Source: Pratylenchus scribneri (Eukaryota; Nematoda; Chromadorea; Rhabditida; Pratylenchidae). From it: a stretch of DNA of 64,000 nucleotides. Below are positions 46,351-54,233 of this stretch, piece after piece. Position numbers and translations under genes: made by a program. The stretch covers positions 220,038 to 284,037 of the forward strand of contig JAQSEB010000080.1 of assembly GCA_030063045.1 (NCBI GenBank), in the 5' to 3' direction. A model generated the notes under the pieces. The model did no database searches and was not told the DNA's origin. It saw only the letters and a list, made by a program, of their open reading frames with translations. Within the stretch, counting starts at the first letter, position 1, and each line of letters begins with the position of its first letter.

Positions 46351-46813
46351 ATGAACAGTCTTCAAATTAATAAAATCCTCCAAAGAAATTATGCGACTCA
46401 CCATTTCTTTCGTGGCTGCTACGCCAGTGATCAGATACCAAACAACTTAATCGGTTGGCCATGGTGTATTGTTGTGAACATGGATCCAAGCTATATGGCC
46501 GGCTCACATTGGGTGGCAATGTTTTCCCCGAAACGGAATCATATTGAATATTATGATTCACTTGGAATGTGGCCTCCACCAAATCCCGAAATTTGCCTCT
46601 TCCTCGACCGCTTCAAAAATATCACATTCAATCGAAGGGCTATACAATCGAATCGGGCAAAAAAATTGCGGAAAACATGTGATCTTTTTCCTTTATAATC
46701 GATGTCGAGGATTTGGATTTGTAAAAATTTGTCAACGTCTATCCAAACTCCATTCCTCTCCGGATAATTTTGTCAATGTTTTTTTCCGTAAGCGAATATT
46801 CACAAATGTATAA
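46351..46813 (+). pseudogene. Maverick adenovirus-type cysteine protease, frameshifted
   Basis: The first frame (46351-46698) has IPNNLIGWPWCIVVNMDP, the catalytic-His region GSHWVAMFSP (His53) and EYYDSLG (Asp69). The catalytic Cys region NCGKHVIFFLYNRC lies in another frame, running to a stop at 46813. The break coincides with a run of seven A at about 46659-46665. The enzyme family (C5/C48 type) trims capsid proteins in adenoviruses and is expected to do so in Polintons. Whether this is a mutation, slippage or a sequencing error cannot be told. Confidence 0.75.
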
Positions 46814-46852
46814 ATAACTCAATTTTGTTTATATTTTTGCAAAAAATAAAAG

Positions 46853-47359
46853 ATGCATGTTGATTTTGATCCCCTCAAGGTCGATTGGTCCACATCTAGT
46901 GGTGGCGGAGAATCGACGATCCAATTTGGAGGTGCGGCCTATGCTGTATTCAAAGGAAATCCCTACCAACGAGGTGGTGGTATTGGCTCTGTTTTGAGAA
47001 GTTTTATGATGCGATATTTAATCCCAATTGGAAAGGAAATCGGTTCGGCTGTTGGTCGTCAAGGACTAGAATCGGGAAATAATGTTTTAACAAATGTTTT
47101 GGCGGGAAAAGATTTAAAAGAATCTCTAGTAAATGAGGGAAAGGCTGGTTTGAAAAATCTTCTTGAAAAAGCCGCTCGTAATGTGGATGCACAGAGACTG
47201 AAACAAAAGGGTGAAGGAGGTAGCTTTGATTTCAAGAGATATCGAAAAAGTAATATAAATAAGATTGGTTCCACTATTGGTCCTCAAAATCTACTTCCCC
47301 GTAAAACTAAAGGAAGAAAACAAAAACGACTTCGAGTTGACGCTCTTGGGACTTACTAA
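46853..47359 (+). CDS. Small basic Maverick virion-type protein
   Basis: A complete 168-residue frame whose stop overlaps the capsid-protein start (TAATG). It has a Gly-rich stretch (YQRGGGIGSVLRSFMMRYLI), a mid-region EIGSAVGRQGLESGNNVLTN and a Lys/Arg-rich C-terminus (LPRKTKGRKQKRLRVD). Polintons carry a conserved protein of this size and layout just before the major capsid gene; it is thought to be a core or minor virion component. Function is inferred from this pattern only. Confidence 0.6.
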   Translation: MHVDFDPLKVDWSTSSGGGESTIQFGGAAYAVFKGNPYQRGGGIGSVLRSFMMRYLIPIGKEIGSAVGRQGLESGNNVLTNVLAGKDLKESLVNEGKAGLKNLLEKAARNVDAQRLKQKGEGGSFDFKRYRKSNINKIGSTIGPQNLLPRKTKGRKQKRLRVDALGTY

Positions 47360-48683
47360 TGAGTTGTCCTCAAAAAATTAGTGAAGCCAGTCCTCTGGCT
47401 CTAGGTAGTGCTCTAAATATTTTCAGTGTTCCACCCACAAATATATCGGTAATTCGTTCATATTTTCGTGAAATACTTCCCTTGGCAACAATCACACAAG
47501 ATTCACCCTACCTCTTCCGTTTGTTTAGCGATAATCTCTGGATCGATCTTTCTCGAATTTATTTGTATCTTGAATTAAGTATCGAAAAGAAAAATGCCGA
47601 GGGAAATTGGGTTGCACTGGCTGCAGCGGATACACCAGTTGGAACTATTCAAGGAATTGGCCAAACATTTGTCCAGCAGCTCAAAGTTTCCGTTGGAAAT
47701 ACTGAAGTATATGAGAGTGGAACATTGTATCCATATCGGGCCTATATCACCAATCAGTTATCATTTGCGGAAAATGGGAAAAAGAATTTTATGGCTTCCA
47801 TGGGTTACTATCCAATTGACAAACATGATACTGCGACGGATAGTGGTTTCGTATCAATTGCTGATCGGTTCACTCTTAGTAGAAAGGCTCAATTTCTATC
47901 TCGTCTCGATTTCGATTTGGGAAATCAAGAGTTGTTTCTTCTTAACAATTTGGATCTACTTTTTACCATTTATAAAGCAAAAGATGCATTCCTATTGCAA
48001 ACATTAAAGGTGAATGTGCAAACACTTATCGTCTCTATGTTCACGATGTGAAAATTTACGCTAAAATGGTTGAGGTGCAACCTTCTTTGAATATGAATAT
48101 TTACAAAACACTGGAAGGTAAACCGGCTACTTATGCAGTAAGAAAAACAGAAATTAAATCCACATTCCTATCTGCGGGAAGGACTGAAATCGATTACAAT
48201 GCATTCAGTGCAACAATTCCACGTAGATTAACAATTGCCTTGGTTGAAAATGCTGCATTTAATGGAGATGTGAAAAAATCCCCTTTTAATTTTAAACCGT
48301 TTGACATTCGAGATATTAGCGTTCATGCCGGTGGTTTTGTCTATCCAGTTTTTCCTTACATACTCAGTTTTACGAATGGTCATTGTGTTCGGGCATTTGT
48401 CGATTTGTATGAGGCGATGGGAATGGCAAATTCAGAAAAATCTTGCGACATTTCAATGACGAAATTCATTGATGGTTGGACCTTCTTCGTCATACCTCTC
48501 ACATCCACTTTGGACGATTCCTGTGGTTTTGAACTCCTTCGAAGCGGTACAACCAGTATTCGAATGCAATTCAATACTGCCATTCCAGCAGGAGGGGTGG
48601 AAATGATTGTAATGGGTGAGTTTGACCAAATGATTATGATAGACTTCAATCGTCATATCGTTTCTGATTCAACACTCGGTTAA
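47359..48683 (+). pseudogene. Maverick major capsid protein (double jelly-roll), frameshifted
   Basis: Two overlapping frames make up one capsid gene. Frame 1 (47359-48051) carries the N-terminal part: SALNIFSVPPTN, SPYLFRLFSDNLWIDLSRIY, GIGQTFVQQLKVSVGN and ESGTLYPYRAYITNQLSF. Frame 2 (match from about 48010 to the stop at 48683) carries the rest: DVKIYAKMVEVQPS, RRLTIALVENAAFNGDVKKS, PFNFKPFDIRDISVH and MGEFDQMIMIDFNRHI. The match changes frame between about 47995 and 48015, near ACATTAAAGG. It is the F54H12.2-like capsid family of Polintons. No early stop lies in either frame, so a single indel, a ribosomal frameshift or a read error would each explain it. Confidence 0.8.
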
Positions 48684-48721
48684 AAATATAAATAAAAAAT
48701 AATTTTAGATTTTCATCCAAA

Positions 48722-49024
48722 ATGAATAAAATATTAGAATTCTACAATTCCCAAACAAACATGTGTGGAATAAATGACACTTCATATTTGCGATTAACAT
48801 TCGATCCAGATTATGTAGAAAGAACCAAAGGAAATGGACATTGGGAGAATTTGGTTGGCGTTTTTCTCATCTATCTGGTAGCTCTCCCCACTCTTTGGCT
48901 TTGTTGGCTTTCAATTGTCCATTTGTTAAAACGATGGGGAATGATCGGACAGCCTGAGGCAAATCATATGATGCAAGAATTGAGAAGTGTGATTATACCA
49001 AATGGAAGAAGAAGAAGATTATAA
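48722..49024 (+). CDS. Small single-pass membrane protein of the Maverick cluster
   Basis: A complete 100-residue frame, 38 bp after the capsid gene and preceded by an A/T-rich TATAAATAAAA at about 48688. It has a polar N-terminus (about residues 1-43), one strong hydrophobic segment (about 44-68, LVGVFLIYLVALPTLWLCWL) and a basic end (NGRRRRL). The family is not recognised. It is the last plus-strand gene of the cluster; the next genes are on the minus strand. Confidence 0.5.
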   Translation: MNKILEFYNSQTNMCGINDTSYLRLTFDPDYVERTKGNGHWENLVGVFLIYLVALPTLWLCWLSIVHLLKRWGMIGQPEANHMMQELRSVIIPNGRRRRL

Positions 49025-49135
49025 TTTTTATCCAAAAATAAATGTTGCTCTAAAATGTTGAATAAATCTATGAAATTCTATAATTCAGTTGTCTTTTGTT
49101 CTTCATCAGAATTTCAAATTATAGAATGTGGCTAG

Positions 49136-49699
49136 TCAGGATGCCAAATCCATCATAAAAAATTCAAGGCCCTCTCGCACCATTTGGAGGACTTCTCCCA
49201 TTACATTCTGTCCTGTCCATTTGCTTTTGTCTTTCAATTCATCGGCATGAATAGAAACACCAATTGTCCAGAATTCATGCCCAGGGGCTGCTTTCACAAT
49301 TGGAATATATCCTGTTCCGAACAACATGTATGACAAGTCTAGATTTGCTCGAAATTTATAGCGATTGGAAAGGAACATGGCCTAAATAAAATATTCATTA
49401 TTTAAATTGAATTCAATTCTCACATGCTTTTTAATACTCTTCCAATCTTTTCCGGTAAAATTAATCGTCGGGCCCAACAAAGTTAATTGCATCGGCGTTG
49501 TGCATTCTAAAATTCTGGCAGCTTTTAGCAGATCACCAAGATAATTTGCTTTTTGCCATTTGTAATGTTGTTCACTACAATTGAATAGATGCCCATCCGC
49601 GAAGAAAGATGTGGGATAATAATTGTTGAAAGCAAATTCCGGGCCACAAAATGCCCAGTATTCCATTCCTTCAGAAGTTTGGAAACGTAATGGGTACAT
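49136..49699 (-). CDS. NADAR-domain protein, copy A (intact)
   Basis: Exons 49699-49424 and 49381-49136 around a 42-bp intron, 173 residues. NADAR (YbiA/DUF1768) features are EYWAFCGPEFAFNNYYPTSF (13-32), CSEQHYKWQK (41-50) with the family Glu and Lys, AARILECTTP, KDWKSIKKH before the intron, and FGTGYIPIVKAAPGHEFWTI after it. NADAR proteins act on ADP-ribosyl or ribosyl-N-glycoside substrates; some bacterial ones remove ADP-ribose from guanine in DNA and sit in defence systems. It is one of three tandem copies on this strand. A GCCTATAAAAGGC motif lies about 55 bp before the ATG. Confidence 0.82.
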
Positions 49700-49752
49700 T
49701 ATAAGGGAATAAAATTTTTTCGAAAATGAGTGACTTCAAATGAAATTTCTCA

Positions 49753-49765
49753 GCCTTTTATAGGC
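49753..49765 (-). promoter_or_regulatory. Palindromic TATA motif of NADAR copy A
   Basis: Minus-strand GCCTATAAAAGGC lies 54-66 bp before the ATG at 49699. The same core occurs before copies C and D. Confidence 0.6.
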
Positions 49766-49898
49766 CTCATGACTGCTGAAAGTGCAAGTGTGAGTATACC
49801 AAATGGAAGAATAAGATTATAAATTTTATCCAAAGGAAAAAATGATAAACAAAATTTTAAAAATGTAATTTTCCAATATCTTTTCCTTTTCTCCTGCT

Positions 49899-50501
49899 TC
49901 ATAATCTCATTGTATAGTGAGAAGGCGGATCCCATCCTAAATCCAAGTGCACGAATTCCATTTCTCGTCGAATAATTTCCAGCATTTGACCCATTACATT
50001 TTGCCCAGTCCATTTGGATCTGTCCTTGAGGGAGTCCACATCGTGAATGCTGACACCAATCCCCCAAAAGTCGTCCCCGGGCAAAGCCTTCACTATTGGA
50101 ATATTTCCAGTTGATAGTAACATGTGTGCCAGTTCAGTATTTGAGGCAAATTTATTCATGAGAGATTCGAGCATGGCCTTAAAAGGTTGATATTCAAATA
50201 AAATATGCTGACAGAACTCACCCTACTTTCAACAATCTCCCTATCCTTTTCGAAAACATTAACCGTTTTTGGCAGCATTGTTACTTCGATTTCCGTTGGG
50301 CATTGTAAAATTCGATGAGCCTTGTCCAAATCCCCAAGTTTTTTTGCAATTAGCCATTGATAATTGTGTTCGCCTCGAGCTGAATCCATGGCCAAATTGA
50401 ATTGGTGATGGATAGAAATGGTTAAAGGCATATTCCGGGCCAGCAAAAGCCCAATATTCTTGACCATCCATTGTTTGAAAACGAATTGGTTTTGGTGGCA
50501 T
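49899..50501 (-). pseudogene. NADAR-domain protein, copy B (frameshifted)
   Basis: Exon 50501-50222, intron 50178-50221, exon 50177-49899. The start reads RFQTMDGQEYWAFAGPEYAF. From about 50400 the match continues in another frame (GEHNYQWLIAKKLGDLDKAH; ILQCPTEIEVTML). Exon 1 is 280 bp, one base off frame. Exon 2 is open and matches copies A and C (LLSTGNIPIVKALPGDDFWG; WTGQNVMGQMLEI), with a longer tail. The conserved Glu survives, but the QHYxWQK context is changed to EHNYQWL. It has no TATA motif of its own close by; it lies just downstream of the copy D fragment. Confidence 0.75.
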
Positions 50502-50548
50502 TTTCTATTTTAAAAATTGAATAATATTTTCAATAGATATTTTATTCA

Positions 50549-50617
50549 CCGGGGGCCAAAAAATGGCCAATATTCATGGCTTTTTGTTGTTTGAAAAGGC
50601 ATTGATTTTAATAGCAT
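50549..50617 (-). pseudogene. NADAR copy D, first 23 codons only
   Basis: From ATG at 50617 the frame reads MPFQTTKSHEYWPFFGPR, matching the start of the other NADAR copies (PFLFQTTDGLGYWAFSGPE in copy C). It ends abruptly near 50549, about 48 bp before copy B begins. It is a remnant of a fourth unit and keeps the upstream TATA motif. Confidence 0.65.
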
Positions 50618-50683
50618 TTTTATTTAAAAATTAAATAATATTTTTTTATTTAATAAAATGAATAAATTCCAATAAAATTTTTC

Positions 50684-50697
50684 GGCCTTTTATAGGC
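50684..50697 (-). promoter_or_regulatory. Palindromic TATA motif of NADAR copy D/B unit
   Basis: Minus-strand GCCTATAAAAGGCC, 67-80 bp before the copy D start codon (50617) and about 185 bp before copy B. Confidence 0.55.
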
Positions 50698-50827
50698 TTC
50701 GATGGTTCGAGATGCTTCATTACTAGGATAAAAGATTGAAGTTTTTACAGATACCAAATTAAGAAAAAAAAGTTTACATTTTTTTTATCCAAAGAATAAA
50801 TGTTATAAAAATAAAATGTTTTCAAAA

Positions 50828-51392
50828 TTATTCTTGTTTGTATTTCTTTACAATTTCTTCCCGGACAATTCCAAGTATTTCACCCAATTTATTCTTGCCC
50901 TTCCATTGGGTTTTGTCCTTCAGTTTATCTTTATCATAGATGGGCACGGCTATTCCCCAGTAATAAGACCAAAGAGCAGCTTCCACTATTGGAATTTTTC
51001 CTGTTGAGATGAGGATGTTAGCCAAATCCGGATTTTGCGAAAATTTATTCCATACGGAATTTAACATTGCCTAAATATTTGTAAAGAATAAAAATTAGCT
51101 TACTCACCGTGTCTTTGATTTCGTTCCATTCTCGATCGTTATAGCGCTTGATGTGTCGGCCAAATATCTTTTGTTCCCTTGGCGTTTTGGCAGCCAAAAT
51201 GCGGGTAGCCATATCTTGGTCCCCAAAGTGTATGGCTTTTTGCCATTGATAGTGTTGTTCAACACAATTGAACCGTTGCCCATTCAAAATGAAATCGGCT
51301 AGATAGAAGTTACTGAAAGGAGATTCAGGGCCAGAAAATGCCCAATAACCCAAGCCGTCGGTTGTTTGGAAAAGGAAAGGTGGTTTATGCAT
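50828..51392 (-). CDS. NADAR-domain protein, copy C (intact)
   Basis: Exons 51392-51108 and 51070-50828 around a 37-bp intron, 175 residues. Motifs are LGYWAFSGPESPFSNFYLAD (14-33), CVEQHYQWQK (43-52) with the family Glu and Lys, RILAAKTPREQKIFGR, REWNEIKDT before the intron, and ISTGKIPIVEAALWSYYWGI after it. The intron position matches copies A and B, so the tandem array arose by duplication of an intron-bearing gene. A CTATAAAAGCG motif lies about 75 bp upstream and overlaps the stop of the GTF2H5-like gene. Function as for copy A. Confidence 0.82.
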
Positions 51393-51464
51393 TTTTTATT
51401 TAAAGGTAAAATAAAAATGATTATTTCAATTTTAAAAAGTGAGATATTTAGGAGGATTTTCATC

Positions 51465-51476
51465 GCTTTTATAGGC
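51465..51476 (-). promoter_or_regulatory. TATA motif of NADAR copy C
   Basis: Minus-strand GCCTATAAAAGC lies 73-84 bp before the ATG at 51392 and includes the stop codon of the upstream GTF2H5-like gene. Confidence 0.55.
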
Positions 51477-51744
51477 CATTAGACTCAAAGCTTTCTTCTT
51501 CTTCTGCATTTCGATCTTCTTGAATGATTTCTTCCAGATATTGATAAATTTTCTCAAATGCAGTATCAGATTTAACGAGAAGATGTCGTTCATCTAATTC
51601 CTGAAAAATATTTTCTTTCCTTTATTCTTTACTTACTTTTATAATGAAGCGAGATCCAAAATAATTTGTTTCATCCAAATGTTTCAATAATCGTAGCATG
51701 GTAGGATTGGTTGAAATTAAGATTCCTTTTTTCATATCAATCAT
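51469..51744 (-). CDS. TFIIH subunit 5 (GTF2H5/TTDA/Tfb5) homologue
   Basis: Exons 51744-51637 and 51600-51469 around a 36-bp GT-AG intron, 79 residues (family about 70). It runs KKGILISTNPTMLRLLKHLD, ETNYFGSRFIIK, then ELDERHLLVKSDTAFEKIY, matching the pattern KGVLIECDPAMKQFLL, LGKKFIIQDIDDTHVFV of the animal protein. The C-terminus is Glu-rich. In cells this subunit stabilises TFIIH by binding the p52/Tfb2 subunit, and is needed for nucleotide excision repair and transcription. It heads the minus-strand run of NADAR genes. It may be the host's own gene flanking the element, or cargo. A TATAAATAAAA-type sequence lies about 25-35 bp upstream. Confidence 0.78.
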
Positions 51745-51943
51745 TGTAAAAAAATATTTTTTATAAATAAAAGGAAAAGAGATGATATTTTATTTAAAAA
51801 TTATTTGTGAAATAATTTAGAAATATAAAATATGGAAAATTGACAATTCAGATTTCTATGTCAAAATAATATTTGGCAAGTCGACAATTCCCAATTCAAG
51901 AATAAATAGCCACTTGGCAATTTGCCAATCCTACATTTATTTT

Positions 51944-52077
51944 CCCATCTTTTTATCAGTTGATTGACAATTGATCAAACTTGTGTCAAAATCTATTGGC
52001 TTTGGTATTTGAAAAGGTGACAAATACCTTTTGGCTGATCTTTGATCATTTGACAATCAATCGATAAAAAAGATGGG
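51944..52077. mobile_element. Palindromic MITE-like element
   Basis: Starts CCCATCTTTTTATCAGTTGA and ends with near-inverse TCAATCGATAAAAAAGATGGG. The arms extend inward as TTGACAATTGATCAAA / TTTGATCATTTGACAA. Core of about 60 bp, no coding content. Confidence 0.7.
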
Positions 52078-52089
52078 ATCATACTGTAG

Positions 52090-52760
52090 TAACGCGATTG
52101 ACGGAGCAACAAAAGATCAGCCGCCTTAAATTCTGCTTAGAAGGTCCAGCCAGGGCTGAACTGGATTCAATTGAAGCAAATAGCCTTGAGGAAGCGATTG
52201 CCCATCTCAAATCAAAATATTAGAATGAAAACACCAAAAGTATCGCTCGACAAAAATTATCGAGTTGCAAACAAATGCCTGGAGAAAAGATTTTTGAGTT
52301 CGCCAATAGGCTTAATGAAGTTGTTCGAACCTCATTAATAGGCGAGGAAGAAAATGCAATCAGGAAGCGCATCTTAGAGGAATTTATGGATCGGCTTTTG
52401 CCAGACCTTCAATACGAGGTTAAGAATGAATATTCCAAAGCCTATGAGATTGCGCAGCAATATGAACTTTTGGCATATTTAAAACGGCCTTCATATGCCA
52501 GCGCCCAAGTGGCAGAATTGAGCGAGAAAATTGAAGCATTAGCAGTCCACGATAACCGAAATGTGAATAACGCTCGCGGAAAATGCTTTAATTGTGGTTG
52601 AGGTCCCCCAGCCCCATTATCAGTACTGGCCGGAAGGGCCGAAGCAACGTCAGCTTCGAAAACACATCAGCAACAGCCGAGGGAACCACGACAAAATCGC
52701 TGGCAGCCGTTGGATACTCAGGAGGATTATTGGCTCAATAGACGATGGGAATTTTGAACG
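52090..52760 (+). pseudogene. LTR retrotransposon Gag fragment
   Basis: The frame opens VTRLTEQQKISRLKFCLEGP followed by ARAELDSIEANSLEEAIAHL and an in-frame TAG near 52221. It then continues for about 108 residues from 52275 (MPGEKIFEFANRLNEVVRTS; FMDRLLPDLQYEVKNEYSKA). It reaches the first half of a CCHC knuckle, CFNCG, where a TGA stops it. A further piece in another frame (QPREPRQNRWQPLDTQEDYW) looks like post-knuckle Gag. There is no Pol region. Superfamily cannot be settled from Gag alone; it is clearly unlike the BEL/Pao Gag at 35501-37021. Confidence 0.65.
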
Positions 52761-53148
52761 AGGGAAGGGAAATGAGGTGTCTTCGTCCAATTTTAATAAT
52801 TTATTCATTTTTAATTATTTTTGCTTTGTCCATTTTATTTAAATTTATTCCTATCAATTTCTTAATCCTTGGTTTTTAATGTAAAACTTCTTCTTCATCC
52901 AAATCCTTCCTGTCAATCATCCTATCGTAAAATGGCATTTTCCCCTCCAAAATATACCCTCTCAATATCCATCCGATTCCCCCTCCTTTATGTCATAAAA
53001 CCTTTCGGGCATTGCCCAATTCCCCCTTTTGTCTCGATTTTCACTCTCGGAAACGAGGAATAAAAATTACCCTTAATTTCTTTAATTTCCAACCTAAATA
53101 AAATAGACGATTTTGCTGATAAATTGCTTTATTTGCTGGGGGGAATCT
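52761..53148. other. Spacer without recognised genes
   Basis: Short open frames only, no family features. Pyrimidine-rich patches (CCCCCTCC...; TCCCCCTTTTG) occur near 52945-53035. Confidence 0.4.
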
Positions 53149-53892
53149 TTAACAATTTATAGGAATGAATGCTGGGAATCCGTATTTACCGAGTGGAAGG
53201 GCTCGGATGATTGAGAAAGATCCTCCCACTTCCAATATAAGGGAAGCATTTTGGAAGGGAATATTACAACACAAAATTCCCACTCCTATTATTGGCAGGA
53301 GCATAATTGGGAAAAAGCAATTATTTGGATTTGAAAAGATCGAGAAATTCGGACACGACACTCCCGGCGCCGAAAATAAAGAGATGGGTACAAGAATGGG
53401 TACATGTTGAATAGTAGAACCAGTGTTAGGTTGAATTTGAGGAAAAGAATAGTTAGGAGGAGGCGAAGTAAAGATATTAGAATTGAGAAATGATGATGAT
53501 TGTGGGATTGAAATAGGGGTTGGGGCAATTGATTGTGCCATTGTTGGTTGTGCTGAAAGAGAATTTGAAGAGGAAGATTGGAAAAGAATATTAGGATTAA
53601 GGTGAATTTTTCGGGCAGTAGAAAAATCGGTTTGTGGCACATTGTTTGAGTTTGCCACATTGGTAGAATTGACAAAGGAAATGCGGGAATGCAAACGGGA
53701 TTCTTTGATTGTTGCCTTGATTTCTCGATTAGTTAATTTCTTAAGGCGAGCAAGTTGACGAGAGGCAATGAAATGGTCCTCCAAAGGCAATTTCTGGATT
53801 TTTCCGTTGTCGAGGATGCGAACACGTGATAAAATGGAAATGGGATAATTTTGTTTTGGTTTTTTTTGAAGAAATCGATTCCATCGCTACAG
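53149..53892 (-). CDS. Unrecognised protein, partial (5' exons not found)
   Basis: A frame open from about 53892 down to a stop at 53149. The N-terminal part looks well ordered and charged: RWNRFLQKKPKQNYP, SILSRVRILDNGKIQKLPLE, DHFIASRQLARLKKLTNREI. A long Ser/Asn/Pro/Gln-rich region follows (SSSSNSLSAQPTMAQS; FTSPPPNYSFPQIQPNTGS) and then a more hydrophobic end. A CTGTAG just before the open frame could be an acceptor, so an upstream exon to the right is likely. Composition suggests a real gene rather than chance, but no family was recognised. Confidence 0.4.
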
Positions 53893-54121
53893 CCAATCCT
53901 CCCTCCAATCCAAGCCCACCCATCTCTTCTTCATCCACTCCTCCATTTATGGATCTATATAGTTTATAAAAAGATCTGATCAAATAATCAAAACAAAATT
54001 GAATGCTTATATCGATTTAACTTTACATTACTTTTTGATTTCTTTTTTTTTTCACTTTTCTAGATTTAAATAAAAACAATTTGGCCTCATAAATTAGTCC
54101 GAAATTCAAATATAATTAGAA

Positions 54122-54186
54122 ATGAAATTATTCTACCCAATTGCCGTATTCTTCATTTGGCTTCAAATTTTATCATCGGATCCTCG
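54122..54186 (+). CDS. Signal-peptide exon of a secreted protein (rest beyond or within the repeat)
   Basis: ATG at 54122 starts MKLFYPIAVFFIWLQILSSD, a textbook signal peptide, followed by PR and a donor-like CG|GTAAAT. Reading through gives a stop immediately, so splicing is needed for a longer product. The putative intron then enters the 37-bp satellite, and no second exon appears before the window ends. The gene could encode any secreted or membrane protein. Confidence 0.45.
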
Positions 54187-54233
54187 GTAAATTCCACCCT
54201 CAGGGAAAATTATATTTCTACTGAATTTTTAAA

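Larger units (their letters stand above)
42139..51744. mobile_element. Decayed and rearranged Maverick/Polinton with captured cellular genes
   Basis: Hallmark genes are protein-primed PolB (partial), integrase C-terminus with chromodomain, adenovirus-type protease, double jelly-roll major capsid protein, and two further conserved structural-type proteins. A packaging ATPase, the PolB polymerase domain and the integrase catalytic core are missing. No long terminal inverted repeats were found at either edge, so the limits are those of recognised genes. Cargo includes TBP-like, PAZ, NADAR and GTF2H5-like sequences. Break points fall near 44060 (PolB against TBP) and 45005 (PAZ against integrase), showing deletions or inversions inside the element. 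Confidence 0.8.
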
